Of a DNA stretch of 64,000 nt, positions 12,219 through 39,300 are shown piece by piece. The notes below the pieces were generated by a model. It worked only from the letters and a program-made list of their open reading frames with translations. It had not been told where the DNA came from and did not search any database. The DNA lies in assembly GCA_963920575.1 (NCBI GenBank), contig OY986970.1, positions 325,001 through 389,000 of the forward strand. Direction: 5' to 3'. The first letter of the stretch is position 1. Each line of letters begins with the position of its first letter. The DNA comes from Narthecium ossifragum (taxonomy: Eukaryota > Streptophyta > Magnoliopsida > Dioscoreales > Nartheciaceae). The translations under genes were made by a program, and so were the position numbers.

Positions 12219-15200
12219 ATGCCATTCGCTTCATCATCCATTCAATGCGTAGCCGCGGCATCCAGAAGATCAGCCACCATGTCTTCTTTTGGCGCTAGCG
12301 TGCGTGCCTTCCGCTCCCCTGGGCCTCTTTTAAGTCGAAACCCTGACCATATCCTAGATTTTGAATCTTTTCGCAGGCACGTGGCCGGAACACATGGCGC
12401 CGTGGTTTTTGCGACCGGCAGCGGCCAGATGGCCGGGGAGGCGGCGGGTTCGTTAGCGGCGACTCACACGTCGGGGCCGTGAGAGAAGCCAACTATGGAT
12501 TCCGCCAGGGCTATAGAGGAGATGCTTGGGTCGCCCGAGGTGAGCATCCCCAGCAACCTTTCCGGCCACGGCCACCGCCATTTTGGCAGCCTCGACCTCC
12601 ATTTCATCAGCCTCCGCCTCTATACTATGGGCAACCGCCACCTTATCGCCCGTCTCCGCCACCAAGACCGGCCGATTACCGCAACTGGAACCTCTCGCAG
12701 TCACTTCCGCCGCCTCATTGTGGTAATCTTCAACTAATATTTTTTCCTTAATATTATACCCTTGTGGAATTGACTAATTTATCCAATTTATCTTACCGAC
12801 CTCTATCCTCTAGCAAATTCGAGGGAGGAATCGAGAGCTACTTTGGTTGAATGGTTGGTGCGATATTGACCTAAAAAACGTTGAATCTAATAGCTTCGGA
12901 GGACAAATGGCTCTTCTCATGCTATTAGACGTGTTTTAATATGTACTTGTTTATAAGTTACATTTTTGCTCGTTGGCAGCTTTAATGTTTCACAACATAT
13001 TCACTTATTAATCTGATTCTATTATTCGGGTTGCACTAATCTTATTAACCCAAATAATTTGGGACAACATTGAACTTGCAATTTCAGCATTCTCCTATAT
13101 CTCTGATGTCGAGAGTGGTCTAGGTAGGGAAATTATCTGATAGAGTGCTTAGACATCTCCATTTTTTTTTCCTTTCGTATATAGATCACATTTTAGCCAG
13201 TTGTAACAAGACAACTTCTTTAGATGTTTTTAATAGCGGATGCATTCTGCTACTTACTCTGACATATGTGCACACACATGTTAATGTAGTTTTTGATTTA
13301 CTTTAATTTTGGTTTTCTACTAGTACGATTCACAATTCTCTCGTACAACATTCTTGCGGACTATTTGGCCAGAGAGCATCAATCCAAACTCTATTGCCAC
13401 ATACCCGATCACATTTTGGACTGGGAGTGGCGAAAAAGAAAGTTATTAGTGGAATTTGGTCTATGGGCTGCTGACATCATGTGCCTTCAGGTACCTCTGA
13501 GAACATTCAGTCTTCTTTTGTTCCTTGAGATTTATGTAAAATTACTTCTTGTTTTGTTCATTAGATATCCTAAAGGAAGATGGCCTTTATATCCACTCTT
13601 CTTCTTATCTTTCCCCTGTCATAAAAGTGTGGTTTCCTGAATCCGTGCCTAAGGATCTTATTTTGGCATGATTCAGCAAGAGACATCTTATTTATAGTGG
13701 AGAGTTAGAATATCAAAATGGTTTAGTTTCATTAGGTTGCGAAATTTTAAGCGTCTTCTGTTGAATCAGACACCACATCAATTTGGTTAGGAATGTTGTC
13801 TCTGGAACATTGCAGAATAATATTTATCATTTCTGCTTGTACTGATGTAATGGTTGAAAGTTTATAGATGTTGGACATGTTTTGTTGGATTCAATGCGTC
13901 AGTTTGGGTTGGATATGGTGATTCCAGAGCATAGTAAAATCACGAATGTTAATTTAGTTAATACTGACTTATCTAGTGAATGTTGAGTTATGGTGAGACT
14001 CCAAGCAAAATTTTTAGGGCTTTGAAAAAATTTAGGCAGCAATAATGGATGTATGGTTAGACATTTGGAGCAAGCTATGGATTAGCAAAAGAGGAAATTC
14101 AGGATATATTGATTGATGTCGTCCATACAAGTGTCAATATGCAAATCAATTCCTGAGCATTGAAGGCTGAAAACTAGGAAAGGGAAGAATCATGATGACT
14201 GGAATAAAATGTGGAAGAAAGGAAGCAACTGATCAAAATGTGCAGGAGGCTAACCGAAGACAGGCTTTTCACTCTTTGGTTGCCATTATTCTGGCATTAG
14301 CAATTTGCTGAAGACGACAATTTATCGTATTGCTGTATGTAATGATCGTAAAATATAACTTTCGGTTGTTAAAATCTGAAAACTTGGTTTTAATAAGAAC
14401 ACTGAAGGATCTATTGTTGGTAAATCCTGTCATTCAGATTTACCAGAACTGGCTGATGTAAACACTTGAATAGTGAACCATCACCTAATTGAATAGAAGT
14501 TTTTAAAAAATACATCGCGAGGAAGTGTACTTCATGATATTAACAGAAGGATGAGTGGTATTATAGCTGTTCATAGTGTAGAATGTAAGGAGGACACCAT
14601 GCTCATATATTCTGACATTCGTGGTCTCCCTGGTTTAAAATTTTGTTGATTTTTCATTCTTGATGTTTCACAATAGAGTTCAGCTATGTCTGGCTTGACA
14701 ATTGGATAATTTCAGTTACTGTTTGAGTTTATTTTTCATCGAAATTACTTGTCCGCATATACTTTGCATTTTTTTTACAACCATTTGAATTTTTTTTTCT
14801 TTTTTTTGTCTCAGGAAGTTGATCGATTTGATGACTTAGAAAAGGAACTCGCAGTCCGAGGGTACACTGGCGTTTGGAAGGTTGTTATAACGAACTTAGA
14901 ACCTGATTCTCTGCATTTGTTTGATTTTCTTTTGGTCGATGATGTGTTTAGTACATGCATCTCGCTCGTTCCCTTGGCAGCTGATGCTTGAATGTCATGG
15001 AACATTTTTCAACGCCACATTAGAGATGAAGTAGAATAAGCCTACTAGTATTTCCTCAATTTATTTGAATTCAGTTCGAGAATACTTGCCCAGCTACTTT
15101 GTCTTTTAGGAAATTTCATTTTGTCATTAATAGTTCGGAATTAGTTTCTTTTCTCTGTCTCTGTATTTTGTGCTGTGACTATTACCTATTCCCATGTAAT

Positions 15201-18200
15201 ATATTGGTGATCTTCGTTGCTGAAATTGCATGGATGATCACGCAGATGCGCACTGGAAATGCTGTTGATGGGTGCGCAATATTCTGGCGAACAAATAGGT
15301 ACCTCTCCTTCTTCTTAGGCCTTAACTCCGGGGTGCTATTTCTTGCTTCTAGTTGTTGGTTTATCTCTAAGCATGTTCTTGGTGATTGTGTTTTGGTATT
15401 TCAATTTTGCAAGCAAGGTCTTCGATTTACTTCTCTACTAGAACTAGGGCCATATAGACAAAAGTCTTCCTTTGCAAATGGCTAGGCCATAACAGAGATC
15501 TTTTACACAATTAACCTAGAGAATATAACAGAACATTTTTTGAGGAATAAAGACAATAATTGCTGCATATTTCCGTAATGGAAAATTACCCCTATAAACT
15601 CAAGATATAACTATCCATGAGTGGACTGATGTAGATCGAATTCCAGTTGTTTGGGGGTTAACCTTCCATTATCCAAGCGTAGGAGCTCTCGTATTTAGTA
15701 TACTATTATGATTTGATTTGGTTTTGCATGCTTCTCAATAATGAGACCGCTTTCATAGTGCCGAAGTGAAGTTCTTACTATTATATTTTTACAACAGATT
15801 CCACCTACGACATGAAGAGCATATTGAGTATTGCAAACTTGGTCTTCGAGATAATGTTGCCCAAATATGTGTTTTGGAGGTATGCCTGATCCTTCACTAT
15901 TCCTTCTTGTCTCCCTTTTTGTGTGCACATGTTTGGTAGCTTTTCGTTGGGTGACACTGTTTTGTGCCATTTAAATATAGCGGCATTCTTTTTCTTGGCC
16001 AGTCAAGGATTCAAAACCAGGCTGAAAACATGTCTGCATCGTTACATGTGAGGTACTATCTATAATTTTGGGAAATTTTTCCGTAGTGTTGGTTAAAGAT
16101 CCTGTATTTATCCTGACTGATGTTTGTTAGTTGCCACTGTGAGGATGATGTTCTTGGATCTAGTGAATAGTGATCTAATCTCCAAATATCTAGAAGCGCT
16201 ATTAGAATCTTATACAATCAATGTGTATTCGCTCTTTCCTAGTCTGGGTAATGCATAAAAGTGCACATATCTGTTCTTCGCATGTATGATGAATATGCAC
16301 AAGTTAACCAGTTTAAGATTTTGCACTAATTTTTGGCTTCGACTATTTTCATTTCTCACAAAAGAAGCAAGGATACTATATTTGAAAATCAAATGCAGTT
16401 TTCTCTACAACTATGATCAATGTCATCTACTACACAATTGTTTTTTAGTAAAGATACTATATTTGCAACTTGAAGTCTTAAAAAACATGGATTTCATTGG
16501 GTTTTTTTGTGGTTTTCATGACATTATGTGGTCGAGTATCTTCTTTTCACACCCATTCTGATTAAAAGTAGTTATTGTCGTCTAGAAACTTGTAGTTTAT
16601 GAATCTTAAAGGAGATTATCTATGCAGCTCCGATCAGTCAACAGGAGCTAATCAAGTTGTAATATGTAACACTCATGTGCTATACAATCCGAAGAGAGGA
16701 GAAATCAAGCTTGGTCAGGTAAGCAAACAGAAAAGAACATGATTACCATGACTTCTGGCTATCTATTCTTGCAACTCAAAGCTTACACAGATGGAATATA
16801 TGTTATTTTTCTTGGGAACAAATCTTTCCTTAGTTGGGCTAGATCTATTAAGCAGTGTAGCACAAGAGCTTTCATTAGTTGCTACATGTTGTTCATAGTG
16901 TGATTCAAGCACATTTTCATGGTTTGTGAACCTGAATGACTTGCTTCTCAACTCTTTGCATATTTTATGAAGTGATGGCTGTCATCTTGTCATTTCGAAA
17001 TATACAATTAATAAATATAGGGAGGTGGCTATTCACACATGAATGCTGAAAAACCATTGTAATGCTTGAACACGTTGTGATGTTGCACTCCAGTTTTGGA
17101 TCGAAATATGTGCTTTATGATGGTATAAGAAGCATGTATCATACTGTCATATTTATTTTACAAATGAATTTCATTGAACGAAGCCTTGACAAGGTTTGAT
17201 TGCAGAAAGCTATTACCTGACATGTTTTGCGTTAGCTGTAGTTCTAGATGGAGTTCATCTTGTTATTGAGGATGGTGCCATATATGCCCCTAAAATTATC
17301 AACATGTTAATTTTTTTAAAATATTGACTTCTCATGTTTTCCACCAACTTTCAGGTGAGAATTAGTTTTTTACCATGCGAATAATGCAATTTGAGTTGGT
17401 AGTCATAAATTTAAGCTTCTCAACAGGTCAGACTGCTCCTAGATAGAGCCCATGCTGTGTCTAAGATTTGGAATGATGCTCCAGTCGTTATATGTGGTGA
17501 TTTTAATTGTACGCCGAAGGTACACTATTTTGCTCTGGTCCTTAGTGTAGAAAATCCTAGTATGTAATTTGTATTTCTTTTGTCGGCTTAGAATTCACGT
17601 CTATTGTACAATTAGTCGTGCCTCTTCCAGGATATTGACTCTTTTAATCCTGTCTGACAGAGCCCTCTGTACAATTTTATTTCTGAACGGAAGGTACTTT
17701 GCCATTCTCCTCCGTTATATAGTGAAACAGGAGTCATGGAATGTTAGGTTTCTTCTGCATGCTTATGTTTCATCTATATTCTGCAGTTATGCTTGTCTGG
17801 ACTTGCTCGGAACCGGGTCTCGGGACAGCATTCTGCTTTAATCCGCACCCCACGGCAGTATGCTGGTTCTGTTTTGTACAAGTAATATCTTTTCCTGGAT
17901 GAATAAATCTACGGTTTAATATAAAAATTGGGTTTAAGAAAGCTTTGTTACTATTTTGCAGGGGCCAACTGCCACTTTCTAATTCAAGGGATGTAATAGT
18001 AGATGGTGAGCAAGGTGCTTCTTTCTCTGGAAGTGAGAATAGGAAAATACCTGATAATGTTCCACAAAATGTAATTCTAACAGAACAATGTGATTCCCCT
18101 CAGAGATTGAGTTGCGGGCTAGACGTGACTCATAGGAAAGAGGATGCTACTTCAGTAGGGGTTTTCCAAGGAAAGGTTCAGCATGAGCTTCGAGAAAGTA

Positions 18201-21200
18201 GTTTAATTGAACTAGTCCGCTCTATTCCAAGTATGTTCAACCAAAGTTCTTGTGAACCAAATACGGATGTATATGATCCATTGATCTGCAGTCTCGACCT
18301 TGTTAAACCTTCAGCAAAGCCCGACTTATCTCAGGAACTTACAGAGTCATCAACTCAACTGAATAAAACATCTGAAACTCTCATGAATATAACACCTTCT
18401 AATGGAACTGAGAACTCAAAAACTGATGTGGCTGTAGATGAAGCTCTGCTTAATGAAACTGTGCTTATGAATGACTGCATTATGGAGACTTCTTCAGTTA
18501 AGACTTCAGCTGTCATTCCTGCAGATGCTGAAATATCTACACCTGGAAGCGATGACAATCATTTGGCTGATTTGACCACTTCACATGAGGCTGTTTTGTA
18601 TCAAAGTACATGCGAAAGCAACTTGTTTACTCATTCTAGTTCCTCTCTTAATCTGAAATTCGACATGGCTCTCAAGGAGGAGAGGGGAAAAACTATACAA
18701 GATACAAATTTTACTGATAGATGTAGTACAACGGATTCAGCAGTGGGGATCATAGCACATAATAAGGGAAATGTCTCTTCAGGTGATCCCTACAGAAATG
18801 ATGAATCTATTGCATCAGATAGTGAAGGTAGCCATCAGTCATCAGGGAAATGTGCTTCTATAGATGGAGCCGATGCAGTTCAATTTGAAGGCCACGCCAA
18901 TGTTGGGCCTGAGGTTGGTACAACTTATAATGTGGAGAGTTCTGAAGGGAGTTCTGACCCTAATTTTTTTAAGGAGCTGCTTGGAATAGATGCATGTGAG
19001 ACACAACGCTCTTCATCATTATTAGATTGCTGTGTGGAAGCGGAAGAACCTATTGAGAGGCTTCATATTAGTTCTTCAGACACGTCAGATTTTTATCCAT
19101 CAGGTGTTGACTTACTGGAGAATTCATCCCCGTCTGAAGCTCCCCAAGTTTTTGATCAAGTTAAGCATTTTTACAATCCGTACTTATGGACTCCCATGGA
19201 AATTGAGGTTGCATCAGGAAATGCAGAAAAGACCTTTGTTGAGCACAATCTGAAGTTACGGAGTGCATACACCGATGTTGAGGTATAAGAGCGTGATTTG
19301 ATATTGTTAGAAGACTTAGAACACTTCAGCAATATTGCGAAAGCTCTATATAATTCATGAAATTGTTGGAAAGAGCTAGATTTCGATTCAGCATTCTCTG
19401 ATCTCATTCTCTTTTTCCACAGGATTATGCAGGGACAAAAGACTTGTGCAAAGAACCCCAAGTCACCATTTACAACAGCCTATTCATGGGCACTGTTGAT
19501 TATATATGGTCAGTAACTTCTTATGACATCATTAACTGTTGTCCTATTATTATATGGCTGAAAAGGAGATATGAATGTATGGTTTCCATAGATTGTTTAT
19601 ATCAAAGTAGTGGGACAACAAAGTACAGAATTTTTTGCTAAAACAGAATACTGGTTTTTCGTAAGTTGAACTTTGTTATGCCTTTTTTATGATGAGAAGT
19701 CAGATATGCACTAGGCTCAATTCACAGCAGCAATTATCAAATTTAACAGAAAAATGTATACGCAAAAGTTAGAAGCCCGGAAACAAATGATATTTGATCC
19801 TAATAAAGATACTCAGTATCAATTAGCAAGAGGTCATAGATAATGCAAGTCGCTCAAACAATTCAGATCAGATGAACCCATGAGAGCACATATGTACTAC
19901 TTGTACCAAGCAAGGGGACATCTTGATGCATTAGATGCATGTCCTAGGGCTTGTCTCCTGTAGCTATGATTTTTGGAAAACTATCTTACATAAGATGTAT
20001 CTTGGCCAGGATGCATTAGCATGCCCATTGGCAGCATTTGTCCTTCATGATTGTTTCATGCTTTACCTTGATAGAATAGTGCTGTTTGAGCTCTTTCACT
20101 GGAAATGTCTTGATATATGATTCTTATATGATTCTCTAATCCTTGTTCTCTGAAAAGACACTGAATGAATAGAGAGCTTGTGGAGATTGTAGGCTATGAA
20201 TTTCTTATACCTGTTATTCATTCCTAGCAAGTATTGGTAGACAAAGGACAACAATCCAATGGAACAATCAATAATCAAAATTTCTAAGCGCTGCAGTTAA
20301 GGAGTTTCAGGTTCTTTCGCATGGATCCCAAGACGTCATGCCTTCTCATGAATAAGAGCTCATTAAATTTTAAAGTGAGAGGATTAGAATTTTCTCCTTG
20401 GCTGAGCTGCATAAATTTTGACCCAAAAGCAGGACATGAGGAGATGCTTGCTTCGGCAAGCATGGTTTTTACTTATACCTGCTGCAGTCTGTTGATCATG
20501 TAGAGTTCTTTTCTTTCAAAACTCTATCTATGCTACTTCTTGCAGATGTTGGGAACTATTGGTCAACTATTTATGAATTTTGTATGGGTTTGAATAAATT
20601 GAACTATTGAGTCACTACTTCACGCAGTTATCAATCTGCAGTAATCTTCCCATTACAAGTCAATTTTGTCATATTATTTGTTTGCCAAGCTATGAGGTTT
20701 TAAAGTGTCCTTTTCAACTTGAGTTTTCTATTACTCCATTTTTATGTGCTTTCAACAATGGGTCCTTGGTTGGCCTGAGATCTGACAGTTGGAAGCTGGG
20801 TCTGCTACTAGGAAACCTTGCATTTATTTTTTGCATTCTTTCGGCATATATAAGTTTTTAATTGCAGTGTTATTTGATGTGTATGCTATTTGCAAGCAAA
20901 ACTTATTGTCTTGTGACATTGATAATCGTTTAGTCTGATAAAAAAAATAAAAAAGATTAGAATTGCTCCTGCTTATGATATAGGTACTCGGAAGGTCTTC
21001 AAACTGTAAAGGTACTAGATACAATTCCAAAGCATGTTTTGCAGCGGACTCCTGGTTTCCCAACTCAGGTATCCCCTATTTAATATTACAGACCGATGCT
21101 TCCATACTGCCTGCTCTGTCTGACTAACCAACCTAGAGATATATACTGTTTAGTATTTAACCTTGTTTCACATATCTCTTTTCTGTGAACTATTCTGCAG

Positions 21201-21269
21201 AAGTGGGGAAGTGACCATCTTGCCTTGGCTTGTCAACTGGCATTTACTAAGGGCCCGTCAAGCACCTAG
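12219..21269 (+). CDS. CCR4-6: CCR4 homolog 6-type EEP nuclease
   Basis: Member of the carbon catabolite repressor 4 family, the Mg-dependent exonuclease/endonuclease/phosphatase fold that shortens mRNA poly(A) tails; plant homolog 6. Exons: 12219-12299, 12377-12722, 13324-13490, 14815-14880, 15246-15298, 15798-15879, 16003-16052, 16628-16718, 17427-17519, 17661-17693, 17787-17881, 17962-19282, 19423-19508, 20984-21068, 21201-21269, giving 905 aa. The N-terminus has VREANYGFRQG and a Pro/Arg/Tyr-rich stretch (about 75-142). The nuclease core starts at ILSYNILADYLA; active-site residues are Glu199 (QEVD), Asp337/Asn339 (GDFN) and Asp888/His889 (SDH). A 440-residue acidic, Ser-rich segment from exon 12 sits inside the nuclease fold. 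The first 27 codons and the 77-bp intron 1 are the least certain part; frame and the homologous run FVSGDSH support the join. Confidence 0.92.
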
Positions 21270-22820
21270 AATTTGTACCAATATAGGATCTCTATGGATT
21301 GGCAGTAGCTTGTTTATTATTTATAAATGTAGTTTATATGCTCAAGTCGTGCAGGCTGGACATCACATCTGCACTGAAGTTTTCATCTCTGATACATTGA
21401 GAGTTCGCAAGGCAATCTTTTGCTGCTGCTCTTCTTTTTGGGTCTGTTCCTTGTAATTCATCTTATTTTGATCCATCATTTCATTTGTATCATCTGCAAA
21501 GACTTGGCTGACGTAGAGTGGTCTGAAGGAGATGGGTATATACTTGAATGTAATGCTACTGTTGCCTAAAAGGTTTCCGTTGCCAATGCTTTAGCTTCTG
21601 AGCACTAGTGTTTGTAAACTTTTGCATTTCATAGCACTAGCCAGACGCAGGAAGGGAGGATGTTCTCCTGATTTGGGCATGGATTTGCCAAACGGTCGGT
21701 ATGTCTTGTCCACTTGAAGGTGACTCGTGTGGGTTGTCTCCTGTCAGGTTCCATCATGATTGTTATAAAGATGATTATGATCAGCAGCAATCAACTGGAG
21801 GATTTGATTGCTGGTTCAAATCTCTTTTAATTTTGTCCGAGTTTGGGAGATGTGATTGGTGCTGATCAGAATCATCTTTTCATTTTTTTTCCCCAAAGGG
21901 TTAATGTGATATATTACTCTTAAAAGGTCTTAAAATTTATATTTTACTCTACAATCATTCAAATGTCACATTTCTCCTTACAAACTTAGTGTCATAAACT
22001 TAAAACTTGTCCTCAATATTTGAGTTGGTTTTGAAATGTGAAATTTAAAACTTCTTTGCCTGCGAAAGACGATAGTAATTCTTTTTCAAACGATGCCTCA
22101 AAGGTTATAGCAGCAAAATTTCCTTTTGGCTACCGTTATGCTGAGGATTGAGCTAAATATCGAGCTAATTGTCGTGGAAGGAAACACGCTTGAGAGTGGT
22201 TACCGATAATCCTATAAATCTCGTTTCCCTTTTCTCGTATCATTCTCTTCAACTCCGTTTCCTTTTCGCGGCAGCCTGTACCCTTTGCCCCAAAGCAGTC
22301 CTCCGCCTTCCTCTCTCCCCGTCGCGTTTGGAGTGGACTAGACCTCCGTCCTCCCGCCTCCCGGGTACATCTCTCTCTCTCTCCCCCTCTTTCCCTTCCC
22401 TTTCTCCCTCCAGGCGCCAATTCCACCATTTCCAGGTGCCAAGGGTTTGTACCTCCCTCTCCTCTCCCCTCTACCGTCTTCTGAACCCCGATTTGGGTCT
22501 TTTTTCTCCACCTCGTCTGGAATACGTGGTTCCACCTTCCATTCTTCGATCCCCTCTCGTTCTTGTACTCTTTGGCTTTAATCCTCCGGGCTCCGCGCTG
22601 CGCTCCGCGCCTAGCACTGTTTTTTCTTCTTAACAGCGAATTTCTGACCATAGCTTGAGTAGAATTTGCCTTTCTCGCGTCTCTCTTGGATCAAGAATCC
22701 TAGTTCTTGAATCTGGTTCTAACGGCCCGAGGACAGAAATCTTATATCCTATTCTTGTCTGGCTCATCCGTTAGGGTTGAACTTTCTAAGACGCTGATCC
22801 TTTTGGCTTTTAGATTTTGG
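21270..22820. other. CCR4-6 to SMC3 spacer and SMC3 leader
   Basis: About 0.9 kb of AT-rich sequence holding the CCR4-6 3' untranslated region, then from about 22140 a GC-richer part with a long CT tract (ctctctctctcccc and related, about 22365-22480) that looks like the SMC3 promoter or leader. The large open frames on both strands here (minus 22136-22651, plus 22169-22633) are products of this pyrimidine bias. Confidence 0.55.
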
Positions 22821-22846
22821 ATGGTTTCTCCCGCGCAAATTTCAAG

Positions 22847-22856
<10 letters not shown>
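22821..22856 (+). promoter_or_regulatory. Overlapping upstream ORF at SMC3 start
   Basis: An ATG 26 nt before the SMC3 initiator opens an 11-codon frame (MVSPAQISRCI) that stops at 22856, overlapping the SMC3 ATG at 22847 in another frame. If the leader includes it, ribosomes starting there cannot easily reinitiate at SMC3. A nearby transcription start could exclude it. Confidence 0.45.
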
Positions 22857-36941
<14,085 letters not shown>

Positions 36942-39300
36942 TGCTAGATCGTAGGATGTCAGTGCCTGTATTTAAAGGTATTCACTCTTCCTGTTTAATC
37001 ATAGATTGCATTTTTACTGTTTTATGGGCTATGTTTTAAGCTGGTGGCATCAAATTCCGCAAGTGCACTTACTAATCATTTTTCTTTTTCCTAGTCTTTT
37101 AGTCTGCTGAAGAGTGCTTTGATCAATAGAAATTCTACGCGCAGTCGATGGAGATTGTGAAAGCATATCTTTGTCTACCTCAAATTGGAAGAACAAAAAA
37201 GGTAAACAGGGTAGCAATTGCGAACATTGGGCAGGAACACAAGTATTTAGTCTGCTTTGAAAAAATTGTACAGATTGATCACTTTCACACCAGCGGATTG
37301 ACAATTTATGTTGTAGTTTAATTGGTTGTATGGTTCATATTTCCTCGCCTCATGATCTATAGTAAAGGAAGTAGTGAATCAAACTTGGAGGCTTTATAAA
37401 TGAAGAGAGATGGGATGAGTGCTGAGCGCTAATTAATGTACATGCTGAAATCATGTACTTGAATGGATCAATCAATCGGTATCTTATTACTGATTGAATG
37501 TATCAATCAATGATTTAGATATATTTGTACGGTAGGGTGTAAAAAGCAATCAGCTATAATTTCTTCCCATGCACTTGGATTTTTTTTTTTTTGAACAGCT
37601 AAGCCCGAAGGCTAAATCCCATACAGTTGGATAATAACCAATTTCAGCAAACATACTCAGCTATAGACGTGAGGGTAGCATCTTCCCCGCATTCACTCGA
37701 TATTATAACTTGCATCTTCATTGATCACTGATGTATAACCCACTGACTTCCAAGTGAATGTTACCAATTGCAACAACATGATGTCCAAGCACCGTGAAAT
37801 TGGAAATGCTATTTTGGGGACAAATGCCTCTACCATTTTGATTAAAATTTTATTACTACCTTCGACTTCTATGTTATATTCTTTCTGAGCAAGAAAGCCA
37901 CTACTAATAAATCAAAGACTGGAAGACGAACTTCAAATCAAAACTTAGAAAACCCAAATCCCCCAAATGTATCTCCCCAAAAACACATCAACTGGATAGC
38001 TTAATCCAAAAGCAGTAACTTTTCCATCATAAATCTTCAACCTTTTAGAGAGAGAGGTCCCATGAACGAATTTAAATCGATATCTCCCATATAGGTAATA
38101 ACTAAAACCAACAATAAATACACGATCTATCAGAGAAAAAAACAACCGATTTCTCCATCAAATACCTTCAAACTTTTGGGAGGGTAGTAGATCCCAGCTT
38201 GCTACAGCATATATTTGGTGATTGCAGGTATGTGGTAACCGTTTGGAGCATCCTCTTTCCAGATGGTCATGGTATGATGATTGTCATCGACTGAGCGGGA
38301 AGTCTACTGTTTGTTGTGGACAGTAATTATGGACAGAAGAATGTAGCGATTTGAGCTGGCGATAGGGTCCCTCCACCACCGATATGTATATTTACATATC
38401 CAATAATCTACTATCACACAGAATATAAAGTGGACCACCAATCAATGTACTGCTTATACTATCGATAGTCCATTACCAAACGTATCCGTAGTGGATTACC
38501 AATTAATGTGTTAATTAGACTGTTCACTAGTCTACCGCCGAACATGTTAAGTCTACCAAATATGTTAATATACATATCAATAGGACTACTGAACACTAAA
38601 AGACTGGTATATACTGAGTCAAAAATGTAATGATATTTAGACGCACCCATGATGAGAGGGATACATAATTCAAGTTGACGTCGCTCGGAAAGAGAGGAGA
38701 GGGGAAACTTGGACCGGAATATGCTGCATGCTCGACGCAAGTGGAAAGAACTGGGCAGGGAAGGCGACCGAGCATTTAGCAAGAAAGCAGAACTGAAGGC
38801 GGTGCTGATAGGAGCATGGTTAGAGGCAAGAGGAAGGTGTTGATAGAAGCTGACTTAAAGATTGCTGTTAATTGCTTAAACTGAAGGCAGGTTAGCAGAA
38901 GATCGTTCAGGAGCGACTACGTTCTGACACCTGACATTTTTACAACCAGGTTTAGAAGGGCCAAACTTCCACAGACTTGTGACATGCAACAAGGACATCT
39001 GATTTCTCATCCATGAAGACTCTGCTCGCTCTGAGATTCATATCACAGGGCGTCAAAAAACTGCCTGAAACATTTAGCTTACCACCAAATTTCAGGACGT
39101 CAGCATTACTCCAAATCGGTTAAAGAACGGCCCTGTAAAAACTCGGGAGATAAATCTAGAGACCAATAGCAATTCTCAAGACAGGAAACTACTGGCAGCA
39201 AAATGTGAAAATGGAAACAAAGATTAGACAAACCTTTCAAGCGCCCTGAAAGTTCAAATCAGGAAGGCCAACCATGCCCCAAATAGTAACCTGAGTTGAT
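36942..39300. other. SMC3-ASI1 convergent spacer
   Basis: The 3' flanks of two convergent genes. AT-rich, with poly-T at about 37580 and several short unconserved frames on the minus strand. No RNA gene or transposon end recognised. Confidence 0.6.

Noticed and set aside
20321..20503. 60-codon frame in CCR4-6 intron 13
   Set aside because: No similarity recognised, and the flanking exons join in frame without it.
22136..22651. 171-codon minus-strand frame and its 154-codon plus partner
   Set aside because: Both arise from the CT-rich SMC3 leader; low complexity and no conserved domain.
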